Positions 38,920 to 50,300 of a DNA stretch of 54,725 bases are shown piece after piece. The stretch comes from Oscillospiraceae bacterium. GTDB taxonomy: Bacteria; Bacillota; Clostridia; Oscillospirales; Ruminococcaceae. Each line of letters starts with the position of its first letter. Positions within the stretch are counted from its first letter, which is position 1. The position numbers and the translations under genes were made by a program. A model generated the notes under the pieces. That model was not told where the DNA came from and searched no databases. It worked only from the letters and a program-made list of their open reading frames with translations. The stretch covers positions 1-54,725 of the forward strand of contig JAFSEN010000040.1 of the NCBI GenBank assembly GCA_017435745.1, given 5' to 3'.

Positions 38920-41900
38920 ATGAAAACAAGCAAAAAATGCAGACTTTTGTCTGCAATGCTGGCGATCCTCATGGTCGTTACCATGTTCCCGGTAACCGTT
39001 TTTGCGGCGGAAGGGGACGTTGTGACATATGAAAAAGTCACAGTTACACCTGAAGATTGGTCAGGAGAATATCTGATGGTTTCTGAAGAAAGCAATGTTG
39101 CTTTGAATGCAAGTCTGGATTCTCCTGATGTAGCAAACAACAATGTTCCAATAACAATAAACGATGGAAAAATCGAGATGGAAAGCAGAGAGTATTCTGT
39201 TATCATTGAGAAAGTAACCAACGGTTATGTTATGAAAACAGCAAGCGGTGTTTATCTTTACAGTACATCAAATGCAAACAAAATAAACACTGATAAATCA
39301 AAAGAAACAGCAGATGATTATCCGCTTAGTTTTTCTTTAGCAGATGACGGAATTGATATAGTGGGAAGTTCCGGAGCCCACATGCGTTATAACGCAAATA
39401 AAGATAATTATCGTTTCAGATTTTATAAATCGAGTACATATACTAAACAGCAAGCTGTTACTCTTTATAAAATTGAAACTCCTTCCGGCGGCGAAGAAGA
39501 ACCCCCCGTAGAACCGGAAGAACCCCCTGTAGAACCGGAAGTAAAAATCGTTCCGATTTCCACCGCACTTGAAGGAGAAACCGGAACCGAATTTACTGTA
39601 AAAGGTGTTGTAACTCTTATTGACGGCAACAACCTTTATCTCCAGGATGAAACCGGAGCAATCTGTGCAAGAATGGCGGTAAAACCGAGCGAAGTTGCGC
39701 TTGGTGATACAGTAATTGCAACCGGCAGCAGAGCAGATTATAACGGTCTTCCTCAGCTTGGAAGTGGAACATTTGAAAAATCCGAAGGTCTTGTTCTTTC
39801 TGCAAAAGAAACTACCATCGGAGCACTTACCGCAGCAGATATCTGCACCTATGTTGAAATTAAGAATCTTGAAGTTACCGAAGTTTATGATAACAACGGT
39901 GCATATTCAACTCCCAACATCACCGTAAAAGACAGCGAAGGCAAAACTATTCAGATTTACAAAGCTGTTATCGGAAAAAACGATGACGGAACATGGAAAT
40001 ATGCAGTCGGCGATAAGATCAACGTAAAAGCGGCAGTAGGTATTTATAATGGAAATCCTCAGCTCCGCAACACCGTTGCAGAAGAAATTACGCTTATTCC
40101 TTCCGCTCCGGAATATGTAATTCCAGACGGCGAATATGTAATTTGGGAAGCGACCAAAGGCAAAGCAATGACCGCGCATGCAGAAGACAAAACCTATGGT
40201 TATATTTCGGCTACTGATGTGGCTCTTACCGAAGGCGTTCTCGGCGGTTACAGCGAAGCTAACAAGCTTAAAGTTACAAACGTTGGTAAAGAAGGCTTCA
40301 CAATCCAGGATATCTATGGCAGATATTATTATATGAGCGGTAATTATAATAATTTTAACGTATCTGTCGATGTTCCCAAAGAAGGACATATCTGGACCGC
40401 AAGCGATAATTCCGACGGTACTTTCACTGTTGTAAACGCACTTAAAGAAAAAACCGTAGCCTACGACACCGGTTACGGAAGCTATGGTGCATACGCAACC
40501 CCCGGTGATACTCATATTACTGCTCTTACTTTTACAGAATATGTTGAAGCAGCCGAACCCCCTGTAGAACCTGAAGAACCCGAAGTAAAAATCGTTCCGA
40601 TTTCCACCGCACTTGCAGGAGAAACCGGAACCGAATTTACTGTAAAAGGTGTTGTAACTCTTATCGACGGCAACAACCTTTATCTCCAGGATGAAACCGG
40701 AGCAATCTGTGCAAGAATGGCGGTAAAACCGAGCGAAGTTGCGCTTGGCGATACAGTAATTGCAACCGGCAGCAGAGCAGATTATAACGGTCTTCCTCAG
40801 CTTGGAAGCGGAACATTTGAAAAATCCGAAGGTCTTGTTCTTTCTGCGAAAGAAACTACAATCGGGGCACTTACTGCAGCAGACGTCTGCACCTATGTTG
40901 AAATTAAGAATCTTGAAGTTACCGAAGTTTATGATAACAACGGTGCATATTCAACTCCCAACATCACCGTAAAAGACAGCGAAGGCAAAACAATCCAGAT
41001 TTACAAAGCTGTTATCGGAAAAAACGATGACGGAACATGGAAATATGCAGTCGGCGATAAGATCAACGTAAAAGCGGCAGTAGGTATTTATAATGGAAAT
41101 CCTCAGCTCCGCAACACCGTTGCAGAAGAAATTACAGAATATGTTCCCGAACCCGAAGGCGGAAAAATCACCTCCAAAGATCAGTTCGTAACCGGAACTT
41201 ATGTAATGGTTGTCGAAACCGGATATGCGCCCGGCGTTCTTGACGGAACCTGGGTATCTGCGGTTCAGCCCGTTATTTCCGGTGATAAAGTAACTGACGC
41301 AAAAGGCGGAATTTGGACACTTACTGTCAATGGCGATAAAGTAACCATTAAAGACAGCAACGGTGCTTTTATTAAACCCAAAGGCGGCAACAGTAACGGA
41401 ATTAGTTCCGGTTCTTATGATTGGGTTTGGAATTTTGACGAATCAAAAGGAACCTTCACTTTCAGCGGAACCGGTTCCGACACTGTAAAACTTGCAAGTA
41501 ATGCAAATATGGATCCCCAATATGGTGGATTTAACCGTTTCCGTGGATATAAAAACACAACTATTTCCGGAAAACCTTCCGAATATCCTTGTGATTTCAC
41601 CCTTTATGCTTATGAAGAAGCTGCAGAGGAATTGCCCCTTCCTTCCGCAGGCGACAAAGTTGTAATTTATAACGCTTCTTCCGAAAGTTCCATCGGTCTT
41701 GAAGACAGCATGAAAGTTTCTATGGAAGCCGTTCATACCGATATCGTTGACGGAAAAGCAGTTCCCGAAAACGGAGCAAGAGTATTCACTGTTTCCGTTG
41801 ACGGAGATGATTTCACCTTCGAATCCGGCGGAAAATATCTTGCTGCAAACGATGCAGAAGAAATTTTCATGGCGGAAGAAGAAAGTGAATATACTAAATG

Positions 41901-44900
41901 GAACCTTTCCGCAAAAGAAAACGGATATGTTCTTAACAACAAAGCGGCGCTTTATACTTTCTCAAGCGGCAGTACAGGAGTCGTTGTTATCGAATATTAT
42001 GGCGGTTCTTTCTCCGGCTGGACTTATAAAGCAGCTGAAAGCGAAATTTTTGAATTTGCTTTCTACCCCGTAGCAGAAAACATTAACGTAACCGAAGGCG
42101 TTGTAAACGTTCCTTCCGTTGATTTCGAAGATGCCGCCGAAGCATACGTCGGAAGCGATTATACTTTCAGCTTCACCGTAAACGCAGTATTCGGTGTTGA
42201 CGGCGAACTTACCGTTAAAGCAAACGGAAAAGAACTTTCCGCAAATGAAGACGGAAGCTACACCATTGCAAAAGAAGATATCAGCGGAGCTGAAATCGTC
42301 ATTACCGTTGAAGGTAAAGATACCAAAGGCGTTGCTATCCGCGGCGAACATAAAGTAACCGTAAAAGACGAACCTTCCATCGGCAACGTTTCTCCCGAAG
42401 CGAACGCAGAAACAAAGGATGAAAAACGCCCCGAAATTTCCGCTGAAATTCTTAACGCAGGCGAAAACGCAGTTGTTACCATGAAAATCAACGGCGAAGA
42501 AGTCGAAGCAGTTTATGAAAACGGAAAAATCACCTATATTCCTTCCGAAGATATGGAAGACGGAAGAACTTCCGTAACCGTAGAAGTAAAACGCGCGGAC
42601 GGCAAAGAAACTTCCAAAACCTGGAGCTTCACCGTTGGCGAAGCACAGTATCAGCTCTATTTCGGACAGCTCCACAGCCATACAACCTATTCCGACGGTT
42701 CCGGTTCTCTCGAATCCGCTCTTGAATACATTGCAAACCTTCCGGAAAGCGCAAACGTTGATTTCGTTGCGTTTACCGACCATTCCAACTATTTCGATAC
42801 TTCATCTGCGGCAAACCCCGAAGGCGCACTTTATGATATGAGCCTTGCAACCGCAGAAAGCCAGAAAACCTGGAGAGAATATAAAACCGCAATCGAAAGT
42901 TTCAACAATTCCCAGAGCAAGGTAATTGCAATCGGCGGTTTCGAAATGACCTGGTCCGGCGGCCCCGGCCATATCAACACTTTCAATACCCCCGGTATTG
43001 TTTCCAGAAACAACGCCACCCTTAACAGCAAAACCGCCGACGCAGGTATGAAAGCATACTATGCTCTTCTTTCAAGAGCAGAAGGCGCAGATTCCCTTAA
43101 CCAGTTCAACCATCCCGGTTCCACCTTCGGTACCTTTACCGATTTTGCATATTGGGATGCTCTTATCGACACCAGAATCCAGATGGTCGAGGTAGGTAAC
43201 GGCGAAGGCCAAGTCGGCGCAGGCGGCTATTATCCCAGCTATGAATATTACACCATGGCTCTCGATAAAGGCTGGCATGTTGCTCCTACAAACAACCAGG
43301 ACAACCACAAAGGTAAATGGGGTAACGCAAACGATGCCCGTGACGTAATCATCACCGATAACTTCACCGAGGAAGGCATCTATGATGCGATCCGTGCAAT
43401 GCGTATGTATTCCACCGAGGACAAAAACCTTGAAATCGGATACACCGTAAACGGACTTATGCTCGGTTCCTCCATCACCGAAGTTCCGGAAAAACTTGAT
43501 ATCAACGTAACTGTTTACGATCCGGATATCTCCGATTCCATCAGCAAAGTTGAGGTAATCGTAAACTCCGGTAAAGTTGCTTACACTTGGGATGATCCTG
43601 CGGATCTTAAAGACGGCGAACTTAACGTAACCCTCGATCCCGATTACAGCTATTATTATATCAGAGTAACCGAAGGCGACGGCGAACTTGCAGTAACCGC
43701 TCCCGTTTGGGTTGGCGAAAGCCTTAAACTCGGAATTTCCTCCGTTATATGCGGAACTTCCACCCCCGTTACCGGCGAAGAACTTACAATTTCCACAACC
43801 CTTTTCAACAGCGAAAACAAAGACGCAAAACTCAAATCCGTAACCTATACCGTTGGAAGCCAGGTTATCGGCTTTGATGACAGCGGAGCTACGATCAGCG
43901 CTTCTTCCACAGAAACTGTTAATTTCAAATATACTCCCGAAACTGCAAAACTTATGACCGTAACCGTAACCGCGGTTGTTGAACAGGACGGCGTGGAATA
44001 TATTTTCACCATGGATGTTGAACTTGACGTTCAGGATGCGGATAAACTTGTATATATCGGTATTGACGCTTCCCATTACAACGAATACGTAGCGGGCAAC
44101 TATAAAGACAGCATGGGCAACTTCGGCGCTCTTGCTGCAGGATACAGCGTACGTACCGTTGATCTCAAGACCAGCGAGGAACTTATTGCTGCATGCTCCA
44201 ACCCGAAATACAAAGCAATAATCCTTACCGCTCCTTCCAGACGTCTTGCAGCCGCACAGACCGACCCGAGAACTTACAGCGAAGATGAACTTGCGGCCAT
44301 TGTAGAATTCAATAAAGCCGGCGGTATGATCATAGTTGCAAACTGGTCCGATAACTATGAAAACTATGATGTAATCCAGAGCAACCCGGCAATCAAACAC
44401 ATGGCAGAAACCCAGAACGACATTCTTGAAGCTCTCGGTTCCTCCCTCAGAGTCGGCGACGACGCAACTTATGACGACGTAAGAAGCGCAGCGGACGGCG
44501 TTGATAAATGGAGACTTTATTTCAACACCTACGGAGATTCCTTCCTTACAGAAGGCATTGAAGTTGACCCCGAACATCCTCACGACAGACTTTATACCGA
44601 GGTATTCAGCCATTACGGCGGTTCCACCGTATATACTGTTGACGGAACTCTTCCCGCAACCGTTTCTCCCGTTGTATTCGGACACGCAAGCACCTATTCC
44701 GTTGACGTCGATAAAGACGGCCTCGGCGGCAATATTCCGAAATATGAATATGCTGAAGGCGACGAACGCCTTATGGTAATGGCTTCCGAACAGCTTGAAG
44801 GACGCGGACTTATAATCGTTTCCGGCGCCGCATTTATGTCCAACTTCGAAGTTCAGGCAACTATCGAAGACAGCGGTTCCGAAAAGAACTATTCCAACTA

Positions 44901-46206
44901 TAAGATTTGCGAAAACCTTGTAAAACACATTAACCCCATAACCGTAAGCAATATTTCCGAAGTTAACGGCCAGCTTGAAGCAGGTTATAAATACACCATC
45001 GAAGGTATTGTAACTTCCAACGCTTCCGGATATGACAAAGACACCGCATTCTTCGACTGCATTTACGTTCAGGACGAAACCGGCGGTATCTGCTGCTTCC
45101 CCGTTGCAGGAAATTATAAAGTCGGCGATAAAGTACGCATCACCGGTACCACCGAATTCTATCAGGGCGAACCGGAACTCCAGGTAAGCTCCATCGAACT
45201 TATCAGCGAAGGCCACGAAGTTAAACCCGTTGAAGTAACCGCAGAACAGATCAACAACCGTTCTGTCGAAGGCAGACTTGTTACGATAAAAGGTACCGTT
45301 GAAAGCTTCGAACTTGCAAACGGCCTTGTACAGACCATTATGGTAAAAGATGCTGAAGGCAATGTTGCAAGAGTATTTATCGACGGTTATATCACCGTAA
45401 ATTCCGTAAGATCCAGAGCTGTTGCACAGACTGAAATCCCGAACCTTGCAGTAGGACATGAAATTACCGTAACCGGTCTTGCTTCCTATGATAACACCTT
45501 CAACGCACCCGAAGGTCCTTTCGCAAGAATCCGTATCCGCGACAGAAAAGACATCCAGTGCGGCGGACATAACGAAATCGTTGACGAAGCAGTTGCTCCC
45601 GATTGCGAAAACACCGGTCTTACCGAAGGCAAACACTGCAGCTGCGGCGAAGTCCTTGTTCCTCAGGAAGTTGTTCCCGCACTTGGACACACCGAAGTAA
45701 CCGATGAAGCAGTTGAACCCGATTGTGAAAACACCGGACTTACCGAGGGCAAACATTGCGGCCGCTGCGGAAAAGTTCTTGTTGCACAGGAAGAAATTCC
45801 CGCGCTTGGACATGACCACAAATACGAAACCGTAAAAGAACCTTCCTGCACCGAAAAAGGCGAATTCAGAAAATATTGCGCAAACTGCGACTTTGAAGAA
45901 TTCGGCGAAATCGAAGCTCTCGGCCACGATTGGAGCGCATGGAAAACAATTGTAACCGCAAACTATGTCCGCGGCGGAATCCTTGAACGCAGATGTGAGG
46001 TTTGCGGAGAAATCGAAAGAATCACAACCCCGAAACTCGGCGACGGTATAGATGAGGATAAAGATCCTTCCTTCATCTACATTGGAAATGATTCCAAAGA
46101 AGACGAAAACAACCCCGAAACCGGTGCTCCGGTATATACCGGCTCCGCATTTGCGGCAATCGTTGTTCTTGGTGCAGTTGCTTTTGTTTCCAAAAAAAGA
46201 AAATAA
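38920..46206 (+). CDS. Giant secreted surface protein: OB-fold repeats, PHP metallohydrolase, Cys-rich repeats, sortase-like anchor
   Basis: A 2,428-residue exported protein; signal peptide about 1-28 (VTVFAAEG). Two almost identical OB-fold-like modules (about 207-391 and 555-739; each starts VKIVPIST and contains [11 protein letters not shown]). A PHP domain of CehA/McbA type starts near 1248: [10 protein letters not shown] (His1252, His1254), FTDHSN (Asp1287, His1288), [18 protein letters not shown]. Residues about 1708-2000 look like a ThuA/GATase-like Rossmann region ([35 protein letters not shown]). A further OB module ([10 protein letters not shown], about 2050), Cys-rich GH repeats (ALGHTE, ALGHDH, ALGHDW; 2210-2365), then NPETG (2398-2402), a membrane helix and KKRK. 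Probably wall-anchored and acting on extracellular phosphoesters or nucleic acid, which is inference. Confidence 0.85.
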   Translation: MKTSKKCRLLSAMLAILMVVTMFPVTVFAAEGDVVTYEKVTVTPEDWSGEYLMVSEESNVALNASLDSPDVANNNVPITINDGKIEMESREYSVIIEKVTNGYVMKTASGVYLYSTSNANKINTDKSKETADDYPLSFSLADDGIDIVGSSGAHMRYNANKDNYRFRFYKSSTYTKQQAVTLYKIETPSGGEEEPPVEPEEPPVEPEVKIVPISTALEGETGTEFTVKGVVTLIDGNNLYLQDETGAICARMAVKPSEVALGDTVIATGSRADYNGLPQLGSGTFEKSEGLVLSAKETTIGALTAADICTYVEIKNLEVTEVYDNNGAYSTPNITVKDSEGKTIQIYKAVIGKNDDGTWKYAVGDKINVKAAVGIYNGNPQLRNTVAEEITLIPSAPEYVIPDGEYVIWEATKGKAMTAHAEDKTYGYISATDVALTEGVLGGYSEANKLKVTNVGKEGFTIQDIYGRYYYMSGNYNNFNVSVDVPKEGHIWTASDNSDGTFTVVNALKEKTVAYDTGYGSYGAYATPGDTHITALTFTEYVEAAEPPVEPEEPEVKIVPISTALAGETGTEFTVKGVVTLIDGNNLYLQDETGAICARMAVKPSEVALGDTVIATGSRADYNGLPQLGSGTFEKSEGLVLSAKETTIGALTAADVCTYVEIKNLEVTEVYDNNGAYSTPNITVKDSEGKTIQIYKAVIGKNDDGTWKYAVGDKINVKAAVGIYNGNPQLRNTVAEEITEYVPEPEGGKITSKDQFVTGTYVMVVETGYAPGVLDGTWVSAVQPVISGDKVTDAKGGIWTLTVNGDKVTIKDSNGAFIKPKGGNSNGISSGSYDWVWNFDESKGTFTFSGTGSDTVKLASNANMDPQYGGFNRFRGYKNTTISGKPSEYPCDFTLYAYEEAAEELPLPSAGDKVVIYNASSESSIGLEDSMKVSMEAVHTDIVDGKAVPENGARVFTVSVDGDDFTFESGGKYLAANDAEEIFMAEEESEYTKWNLSAKENGYVLNNKAALYTFSSGSTGVVVIEYYGGSFSGWTYKAAESEIFEFAFYPVAENINVTEGVVNVPSVDFEDAAEAYVGSDYTFSFTVNAVFGVDGELTVKANGKELSANEDGSYTIAKEDISGAEIVITVEGKDTKGVAIRGEHKVTVKDEPSIGNVSPEANAETKDEKRPEISAEILNAGENAVVTMKINGEEVEAVYENGKITYIPSEDMEDGRTSVTVEVKRADGKETSKTWSFTVGEAQYQLYFGQLHSHTTYSDGSGSLESALEYIANLPESANVDFVAFTDHSNYFDTSSAANPEGALYDMSLATAESQKTWREYKTAIESFNNSQSKVIAIGGFEMTWSGGPGHINTFNTPGIVSRNNATLNSKTADAGMKAYYALLSRAEGADSLNQFNHPGSTFGTFTDFAYWDALIDTRIQMVEVGNGEGQVGAGGYYPSYEYYTMALDKGWHVAPTNNQDNHKGKWGNANDARDVIITDNFTEEGIYDAIRAMRMYSTEDKNLEIGYTVNGLMLGSSITEVPEKLDINVTVYDPDISDSISKVEVIVNSGKVAYTWDDPADLKDGELNVTLDPDYSYYYIRVTEGDGELAVTAPVWVGESLKLGISSVICGTSTPVTGEELTISTTLFNSENKDAKLKSVTYTVGSQVIGFDDSGATISASSTETVNFKYTPETAKLMTVTVTAVVEQDGVEYIFTMDVELDVQDADKLVYIGIDASHYNEYVAGNYKDSMGNFGALAAGYSVRTVDLKTSEELIAACSNPKYKAIILTAPSRRLAAAQTDPRTYSEDELAAIVEFNKAGGMIIVANWSDNYENYDVIQSNPAIKHMAETQNDILEALGSSLRVGDDATYDDVRSAADGVDKWRLYFNTYGDSFLTEGIEVDPEHPHDRLYTEVFSHYGGSTVYTVDGTLPATVSPVVFGHASTYSVDVDKDGLGGNIPKYEYAEGDERLMVMASEQLEGRGLIIVSGAAFMSNFEVQATIEDSGSEKNYSNYKICENLVKHINPITVSNISEVNGQLEAGYKYTIEGIVTSNASGYDKDTAFFDCIYVQDETGGICCFPVAGNYKVGDKVRITGTTEFYQGEPELQVSSIELISEGHEVKPVEVTAEQINNRSVEGRLVTIKGTVESFELANGLVQTIMVKDAEGNVARVFIDGYITVNSVRSRAVAQTEIPNLAVGHEITVTGLASYDNTFNAPEGPFARIRIRDRKDIQCGGHNEIVDEAVAPDCENTGLTEGKHCSCGEVLVPQEVVPALGHTEVTDEAVEPDCENTGLTEGKHCGRCGKVLVAQEEIPALGHDHKYETVKEPSCTEKGEFRKYCANCDFEEFGEIEALGHDWSAWKTIVTANYVRGGILERRCEVCGEIERITTPKLGDGIDEDKDPSFIYIGNDSKEDENNPETGAPVYTGSAFAAIVVLGAVAFVSKKRK
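39541..40091 (+). repeat. OB-module DNA repeat, copy 1
   Basis: About 551 bases repeated at 40584-41134 (offset 1,043) with only scattered, mostly silent, differences. It encodes the first OB-like module of the giant surface protein. Confidence 0.85.
40584..41134 (+). repeat. OB-module DNA repeat, copy 2
   Basis: Second copy of the 551-base repeat at 39541-40091. The near identity points to recent duplication or ongoing gene conversion, and makes module-number change by recombination likely. Confidence 0.85.
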
Positions 46207-46236
46207 AAAATCGATCATTATTAAAATGTTCTGATT

Positions 46237-46276
46237 AAAAAGAATGACGCACCCTTTTGGGTGCGTCATTCTTTTT
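46237..46276 (+). terminator. Terminator of the giant surface-protein gene
   Basis: An 18-bp perfect stem, AAAAAGAATGACGCACCC (46237-46254) with 46259-46276, loop TTTT, ending in T5. It begins 30 bases past the stop codon. Confidence 0.88.
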
Positions 46277-46287
46277 ATACTTTAGTA

Positions 46288-46308
46288 TGTACGCCGCGAA
46301 GCGGCGTA
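46288..46308. repeat. Short perfect hairpin between convergent genes
   Basis: GTACGCCGC (46288-46296) / GCGGCGTAC (46300-46308), loop GAA. No T run on either side. It may act as a 3' end of the minus-strand ylbJ-like transcript or be a stray intergenic repeat. Confidence 0.4.
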
Positions 46309-46358
46309 CTACAGCTGTCTGCTATTGGGGTTGTTCAAATCACTTCTTTTAGGGGTAT

Positions 46359-47474
46359 TTATGACTTTAAAAAAATTTTTTCTTTGATTCTTAAAAACAG
46401 AGGTTCTTTTTTGCTTTCCGGCGGAACAAGCGAAAGAAGAAAAAGCGAAGCCATGCAAAGAAGGCTTACCGCCGCCGGAGCGGAAGCGGAAAGTGCCGCC
46501 TTTAGGACGGTATCTCCGGAAGAAAAAACTTCTGCGGTGTCTTTTGAAAAAAGCAAAAATATGCGAAGAATTCCCGCGGTGATTCCGGCATGGAAAAAAC
46601 GCGAAATGACGAACGGAAAAAGAGGAATTTTGCTTTCTTCCGTAACCGCGGCAATCTGTAAAATTACCGATATTCCTGAAAAGGAAGCGATAGCTCCCGC
46701 AAGGATTATTGATGAAAATCCTTCAATATCGGCGCAGGCGAAGCACCCGGAAGTAACTTCAAAAAAACCGCTGAAAACCGCATTTGCGGCGGCAGAGTTT
46801 TTCAGCGAAGAGAAAGCGGCGTTTTGTTCAATAATCCCGGTAATTCCGCAGGCTATAACGATAAACGCGCACATTCTGAAACAGCTTTCTGCGGAAGAAA
46901 CGACGGATTCAACAATACAAACCGATGTTTTCGGCTTTTGCGGTTGAGGCAAAGATTTAATATCTGAAATTCTTTCGGAAAACAAACTGATAAAAAATGC
47001 AATTAAGGCGGCGGAAAAAAGCTGGGCAAAAAAGATAAGAAAACCGGTTTTTATGTTCCCGAATATTCCTGCTCCGATTGCCGAAATCAAAAAAGGCGGG
47101 CCGGCGTTTACACAATAGCAAAGCATTTTTCCGGCGGTGCGGCTGTCGATGACGCCTTGAAGAGCAAGATCGTTTATATTTTTTGCGGCGGCGGGGTATC
47201 CTCCAACCAGGGCGGAAAGCAAGATTCCGCCGCAGGCTTTCGGTATTTTCAGCAAAAAAGTAAGCGGAAGAAAAAGCTTTTCAAAAAAATCTGCGGCTTT
47301 GCTTCTGCATAAAAAAACAGAAACAGCCATAAACGGAAAGACCGCGGGTATTACAGAATATGAACATAAAAAAAGACCTTTTCGGATTCCTTCGCTAAGT
47401 TCGCGGCTTTCAAAAAGAAAAATCATACAAACTGAAAAAGCCGTAAGCGCGGTCAGAAAATTTTGTTTAGTCAA
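46359..47474 (-). CDS. ylbJ: YlbJ-like sporulation integral membrane protein
   Basis: A 371-residue polytopic membrane protein of the nucleoside-recognition (Gate) type. The family pattern is visible in GGILLSALVGGYPAAAKNI, followed by AGKMLCYCVNAGPPFLIS and, in the second half, MCAFIVIACGITGII and a repeat-like SGFFEVTSGC. B. subtilis YlbJ is a sigma-E-controlled protein needed for spore cortex. I place the start at TTG 47474, eight bases after AAAGGG; frames open further upstream to 47507. It converges with the giant surface gene and is divergent from the lipoprotein gene. Confidence 0.72.
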   Translation of the reverse strand: MTKQNFLTALTAFSVCMIFLFESRELSEGIRKGLFLCSYSVIPAVFPFMAVSVFLCRSKAADFFEKLFLPLTFLLKIPKACGGILLSALVGGYPAAAKNINDLALQGVIDSRTAGKMLCYCVNAGPPFLISAIGAGIFGNIKTGFLIFFAQLFSAALIAFFISLFSERISDIKSLPQPQKPKTSVCIVESVVSSAESCFRMCAFIVIACGITGIIEQNAAFSSLKNSAAANAVFSGFFEVTSGCFACADIEGFSSIILAGAIASFSGISVILQIAAVTEESKIPLFPFVISRFFHAGITAGILRIFLLFSKDTAEVFSSGDTVLKAALSASAPAAVSLLCMASLFLLSLVPPESKKEPLFLRIKEKIFLKS

Positions 47475-47590
47475 AAGCACCAACCCTTTTAAGCAAGTTT
47501 GGAACAATTCGCGCCTTGATGTAAAGCGTTTTATGTGATATTATATTTTTATGATAAAAAAAGTTGTTTTAGAAAGGGGAAGTGCTTTTC

Positions 47591-48544
47591 TTGAAAAAAC
47601 TTTTAATTTTAATTTTAATTTTTACTTTGATTTTTTCCGGCTGCGGAACACAAAAAATTGGAACAGATTACGATTTTTCCAAAGTTATGGAAGAAACCAT
47701 GGCCAATATAATAAGCAACGCTCCAAATCCGGGGCACAGCAGCATCGCCGGGGAATGGTCGATTATTGTTTCGGCAAGAAACGGCGCAAAGGTTCCGGAA
47801 GGCTGGTACGAAACATATTATAATAACCTTTGCAAAACTTTGGAAGAAACTTCCGGAATTCTTACAAAAACAAAGCACAGCAACTATTCAAGGGCGGCGC
47901 TTGCGGTTACGGCAATCGGAAAAGACCCGATGGATGTTAACGGATACAACCTTTTTGAGCACCATGATGATTTTGAATTTGTTTCAAAACAGGGGATTCC
48001 GGGCAGCATTTTTGCTCTTATTTCTCTTGACTGTCTGGGTTACGAAATCCCCGGAACAGACAGAAATATCTTCATCGACCATATTCTTTCGGAAGAATAT
48101 GAAGTCGGCGGATGGGCTCTTAAAGGCGAGGAACCGGACGTTGACATAACCGCCCAGGTAATCCAGGCCTTTGCTCCTTATTACGGAAAAGACGAAAGAA
48201 TAACCGCGGCAGTTGACAGAGCTGTTGAACATCTTTCGAAAGTCCAGCAGGAAAACGGCGGATTTTTCGCCTGGGAAGGCGAAAACGTCCAGACAACGGC
48301 CCAGGTTATAATCGCCCTTTCTTCAATCGGAATCGATATCCGCACCGACGAGCGTTTCATCAAAGAAGGCGGCTGGATAGGTTCCTATTTCATGCAATAT
48401 TATCTCGGTGACGGAGCTTTTTGTCACACTCTCGGAATGGCGAAGGACCCTATGGCAACCGACCAGTGTATGCAGGCTATGATAGCTCTTGAGCTTTTTG
48501 AAAAAGGCGAAGGAAGATTTTATGATTTTACAAAAATCAAATAA
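47591..48544 (+). CDS. Lipoprotein with prenyltransferase/squalene-cyclase-type repeats
   Basis: A 317-residue lipoprotein: KKLLILILIFTLIFSGCG gives a lipobox (FSGC). The mature part has alpha/alpha-toroid repeats typical of terpenoid-cyclase/prenyltransferase-fold proteins: YSRAALAVTAIGKDP, VDITAQVIQAFAPY, VQTTAQVIIALSSIGID and TDQCMQAMIALELF, with GGWALKG and NGGFFAWEG between. In clostridia such proteins often bind cobalamin-like ligands or belong to surface assemblies (DUF4430 partners); the role here is unknown. The TTG at 47591 yields a clean signal sequence; a GTG at 47582 sits too close to AAGGGG. Confidence 0.75.
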   Translation: MKKLLILILIFTLIFSGCGTQKIGTDYDFSKVMEETMANIISNAPNPGHSSIAGEWSIIVSARNGAKVPEGWYETYYNNLCKTLEETSGILTKTKHSNYSRAALAVTAIGKDPMDVNGYNLFEHHDDFEFVSKQGIPGSIFALISLDCLGYEIPGTDRNIFIDHILSEEYEVGGWALKGEEPDVDITAQVIQAFAPYYGKDERITAAVDRAVEHLSKVQQENGGFFAWEGENVQTTAQVIIALSSIGIDIRTDERFIKEGGWIGSYFMQYYLGDGAFCHTLGMAKDPMATDQCMQAMIALELFEKGEGRFYDFTKIK

Positions 48545-48556
48545 TTAAAAACCTAT

Positions 48557-48583
48557 GGCGGGGGCTTGCTCCCGCCGTTTTTT
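48557..48583 (+). terminator. Terminator of the lipoprotein gene
   Basis: GGCGGG-G-GC / GC-T-CCCGCC around TT, then T6 (48578-48583), 12 bases past the stop codon. Confidence 0.8.
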
Positions 48584-48662
48584 ATCGAAAAATCCACTGG
48601 CTCAACAGTCCATTGACGAAAAAAAGTTTCTGAATTAAAATAGCGGGCAGGAGGTGAAGAAA

Positions 48663-49664
48663 ATGACAGATAAAAAAACTTTCGGTTCGTTTATCAAAAG
48701 CAAGCGGATCGAAAATAACTATTCCCAAAAGGAACTGGCGGAAATGCTTTATGTAACAGAAGGCGCCGTCAGTAAATGGGAAAGGGGAATATCTTATCCT
48801 GATATTACGTTGGTTTCCGATATATGCCGGATTCTTGATATAAGCGAGCACGAATTTATTACTTCATCAACTGATACGGCCGAAAGGGAAATGAAGCTTG
48901 ATGCAAAAAAGTTCCGCGTAATCCGCGGAACCTGGTTTTGGGTTCCGACAATTTCCTATATTACCGCGGCAGTGATTTGTTTTATCTGCAATCTTGCGGT
49001 GAACCGCACTCTGTCCTGGTTTTTCGTTGTTCTGGCGGCGCTTATCTGCGCCTATTCATTCGTGCCGACTTTCACAAGTTTTTTTGAATACAAAAAGCTT
49101 TTTGTTTTTGCGGCAACAAGCTGCCTTTCGATATGTCTGCTTTTGTTTGTCTGTGCGGTATATACAAAAGGTTTTTCGTGGTTTATAACAGCCTGCCTCG
49201 GAATTTTAATGGGCTATGCTCTGCTGTTTTTACCGATATTACTGTCTGAAACAAAACTATCCCGCTGGAAATTTTTAATTGCCTTAGGTTCGGTTTTTGT
49301 TTTGAGCATTCTGATGATTTTAAATATCCGCATTTGGGAAACTTTTCCGCTTTGGAAAGCTATAGCTATGACATGCTATGGTTTTGTGCCGGTTATTTTG
49401 TCCGCATATATTTGCACTCTGAAATTTGATGTGTTTTTAAAGGCCGGAATCTGCACCGCGTTAAGTGTGCTCATGCTGTATTTTGCTAATTTTGTTGCGG
49501 AAAAACTTTTTGGCCCTTCCGACAGCAGTTATAAAATTGATTTTTATAACTGGGAAGAATGTATTAACGGAAACATAAATTTTATCTGTCTTGTTTCGAT
49601 TCTTTTTATTGCCGCAATTTTTTTCGGAATAGGAATTTACAGAATCCGCAAACTGAACAAATAA
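48663..49664 (+). CDS. XRE-family regulator with C-terminal membrane domain
   Basis: A 333-residue protein. N-terminal HTH (SQKELAEMLYVTEGAVSKWE, about 22-41) of the type in many clostridial transcription regulators, then from about 88 onward six to eight hydrophobic helices (WFWVPTISYITAAVICFIC and others). The layout, cytoplasmic HTH on a polytopic membrane part, suggests a membrane-tethered regulator sensing envelope state or a ligand; the target is unknown. ATG at 48663 follows AGGAGGTG. It is a single-gene unit with its own terminator. Confidence 0.82.
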   Translation: MTDKKTFGSFIKSKRIENNYSQKELAEMLYVTEGAVSKWERGISYPDITLVSDICRILDISEHEFITSSTDTAEREMKLDAKKFRVIRGTWFWVPTISYITAAVICFICNLAVNRTLSWFFVVLAALICAYSFVPTFTSFFEYKKLFVFAATSCLSICLLLFVCAVYTKGFSWFITACLGILMGYALLFLPILLSETKLSRWKFLIALGSVFVLSILMILNIRIWETFPLWKAIAMTCYGFVPVILSAYICTLKFDVFLKAGICTALSVLMLYFANFVAEKLFGPSDSSYKIDFYNWEECINGNINFICLVSILFIAAIFFGIGIYRIRKLNK

Positions 49665-49697
49665 AAAAATCCCGGTCAGAAGACCGGGATTTTTTTA
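49664..49697. terminator. Bidirectional terminator
   Basis: AAAAAATCCCGGTC / GACCGGGATTTTTTT between the convergent XRE membrane regulator and flavin reductase genes. Confidence 0.83.
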
Positions 49698-49700
49698 TGG

Positions 49701-50300
49701 TTATTTTTCTTTTTTGCTTGCAAGTTTCGGGTTTTTTGCGCGTTTTTTCTTTACGGAATAACCCATCTGGCCGATTTTTTTGCCCTGAGCAAAATATTCG
49801 CCGTGGGAATAGAACATAATTCCCGCTTTGCGAAGGTCAAGTCTTCCGTCTTCGTCGATATATTTATCCTCGACCTGGATAGCAACGATTTCTGCAATAA
49901 ACATATCGTGGCTTCCAAGATGCTTTACTTCGGTTACTTTGCATTCAAGAGAAATGGGGCTTTGGGCAAGTATCGGTGCGGAAACTTTGGATGCAGGAAG
50001 AGCGGTGAGCTTCATCTCAGCAAATTTATCGGTGTCTTTACCGGAACGAACTCCGCAAAAATCCGCCGCACGGACAAGGGAATCGGTTGTTACGTTGATT
50101 ACAAATTCTCCGCTTTCGGAAATAATATGGTGGCTCCATCTTTCGGGGCGGACTGAAATATAGGTCATTGCGGGGCTGGAGTTGATGATTCCGGTCCATG
50201 CAATTGTAAGAACATTGGGTTCTTCAACAGTTCCGCAGGTTACAAGCGCCGCCGGAAGGGGAGAAAGAAGGGTTGCGGGTTTCCAGATTTGTTTTGCCAT
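49701..50300 (-). CDS. Flavin reductase-like (NADH-FMN oxidoreductase) protein
   Basis: A 199-residue protein of the flavin-reductase-like/DIM6-NTAB family (split-barrel FMN binders). The start KPATLLSPLPAALVTCGT and NVLTIAWTGIINSSPAMTYISVRPERW follow the family pattern (broken here for brevity at SSP / TYISVRP), then GEFVINV and a LECKV..HDMFIAEI segment. It probably reduces or binds FMN; the partner enzyme is not nearby. ATG at 50300 has GGAGGAA upstream; an earlier in-frame ATG at 50312 lies before it. Confidence 0.85.
   Translation of the reverse strand: MAKQIWKPATLLSPLPAALVTCGTVEEPNVLTIAWTGIINSSPAMTYISVRPERWSHHIISESGEFVINVTTDSLVRAADFCGVRSGKDTDKFAEMKLTALPASKVSAPILAQSPISLECKVTEVKHLGSHDMFIAEIVAIQVEDKYIDEDGRLDLRKAGIMFYSHGEYFAQGKKIGQMGYSVKKKRAKNPKLASKKEK

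Noticed and set aside
39541..41134. The repeated segments as a mobile element
   Set aside because: They are in-frame protein modules within one gene, without terminal inverted repeats, target duplications or a transposase.
43072..46269. A 1,065-codon open frame on the minus strand inside the giant surface-protein gene
   Set aside because: It is the antisense shadow of a gene whose codon use avoids TTA, CTA and TCA; its product is low-complexity in F, G and N, it has no ribosome site and it covers the terminator.
46261..46947. A 228-codon plus-strand frame opposite the ylbJ-like gene
   Set aside because: It starts inside the terminator of the giant gene and its composition mirrors the hydrophobic minus-strand protein.
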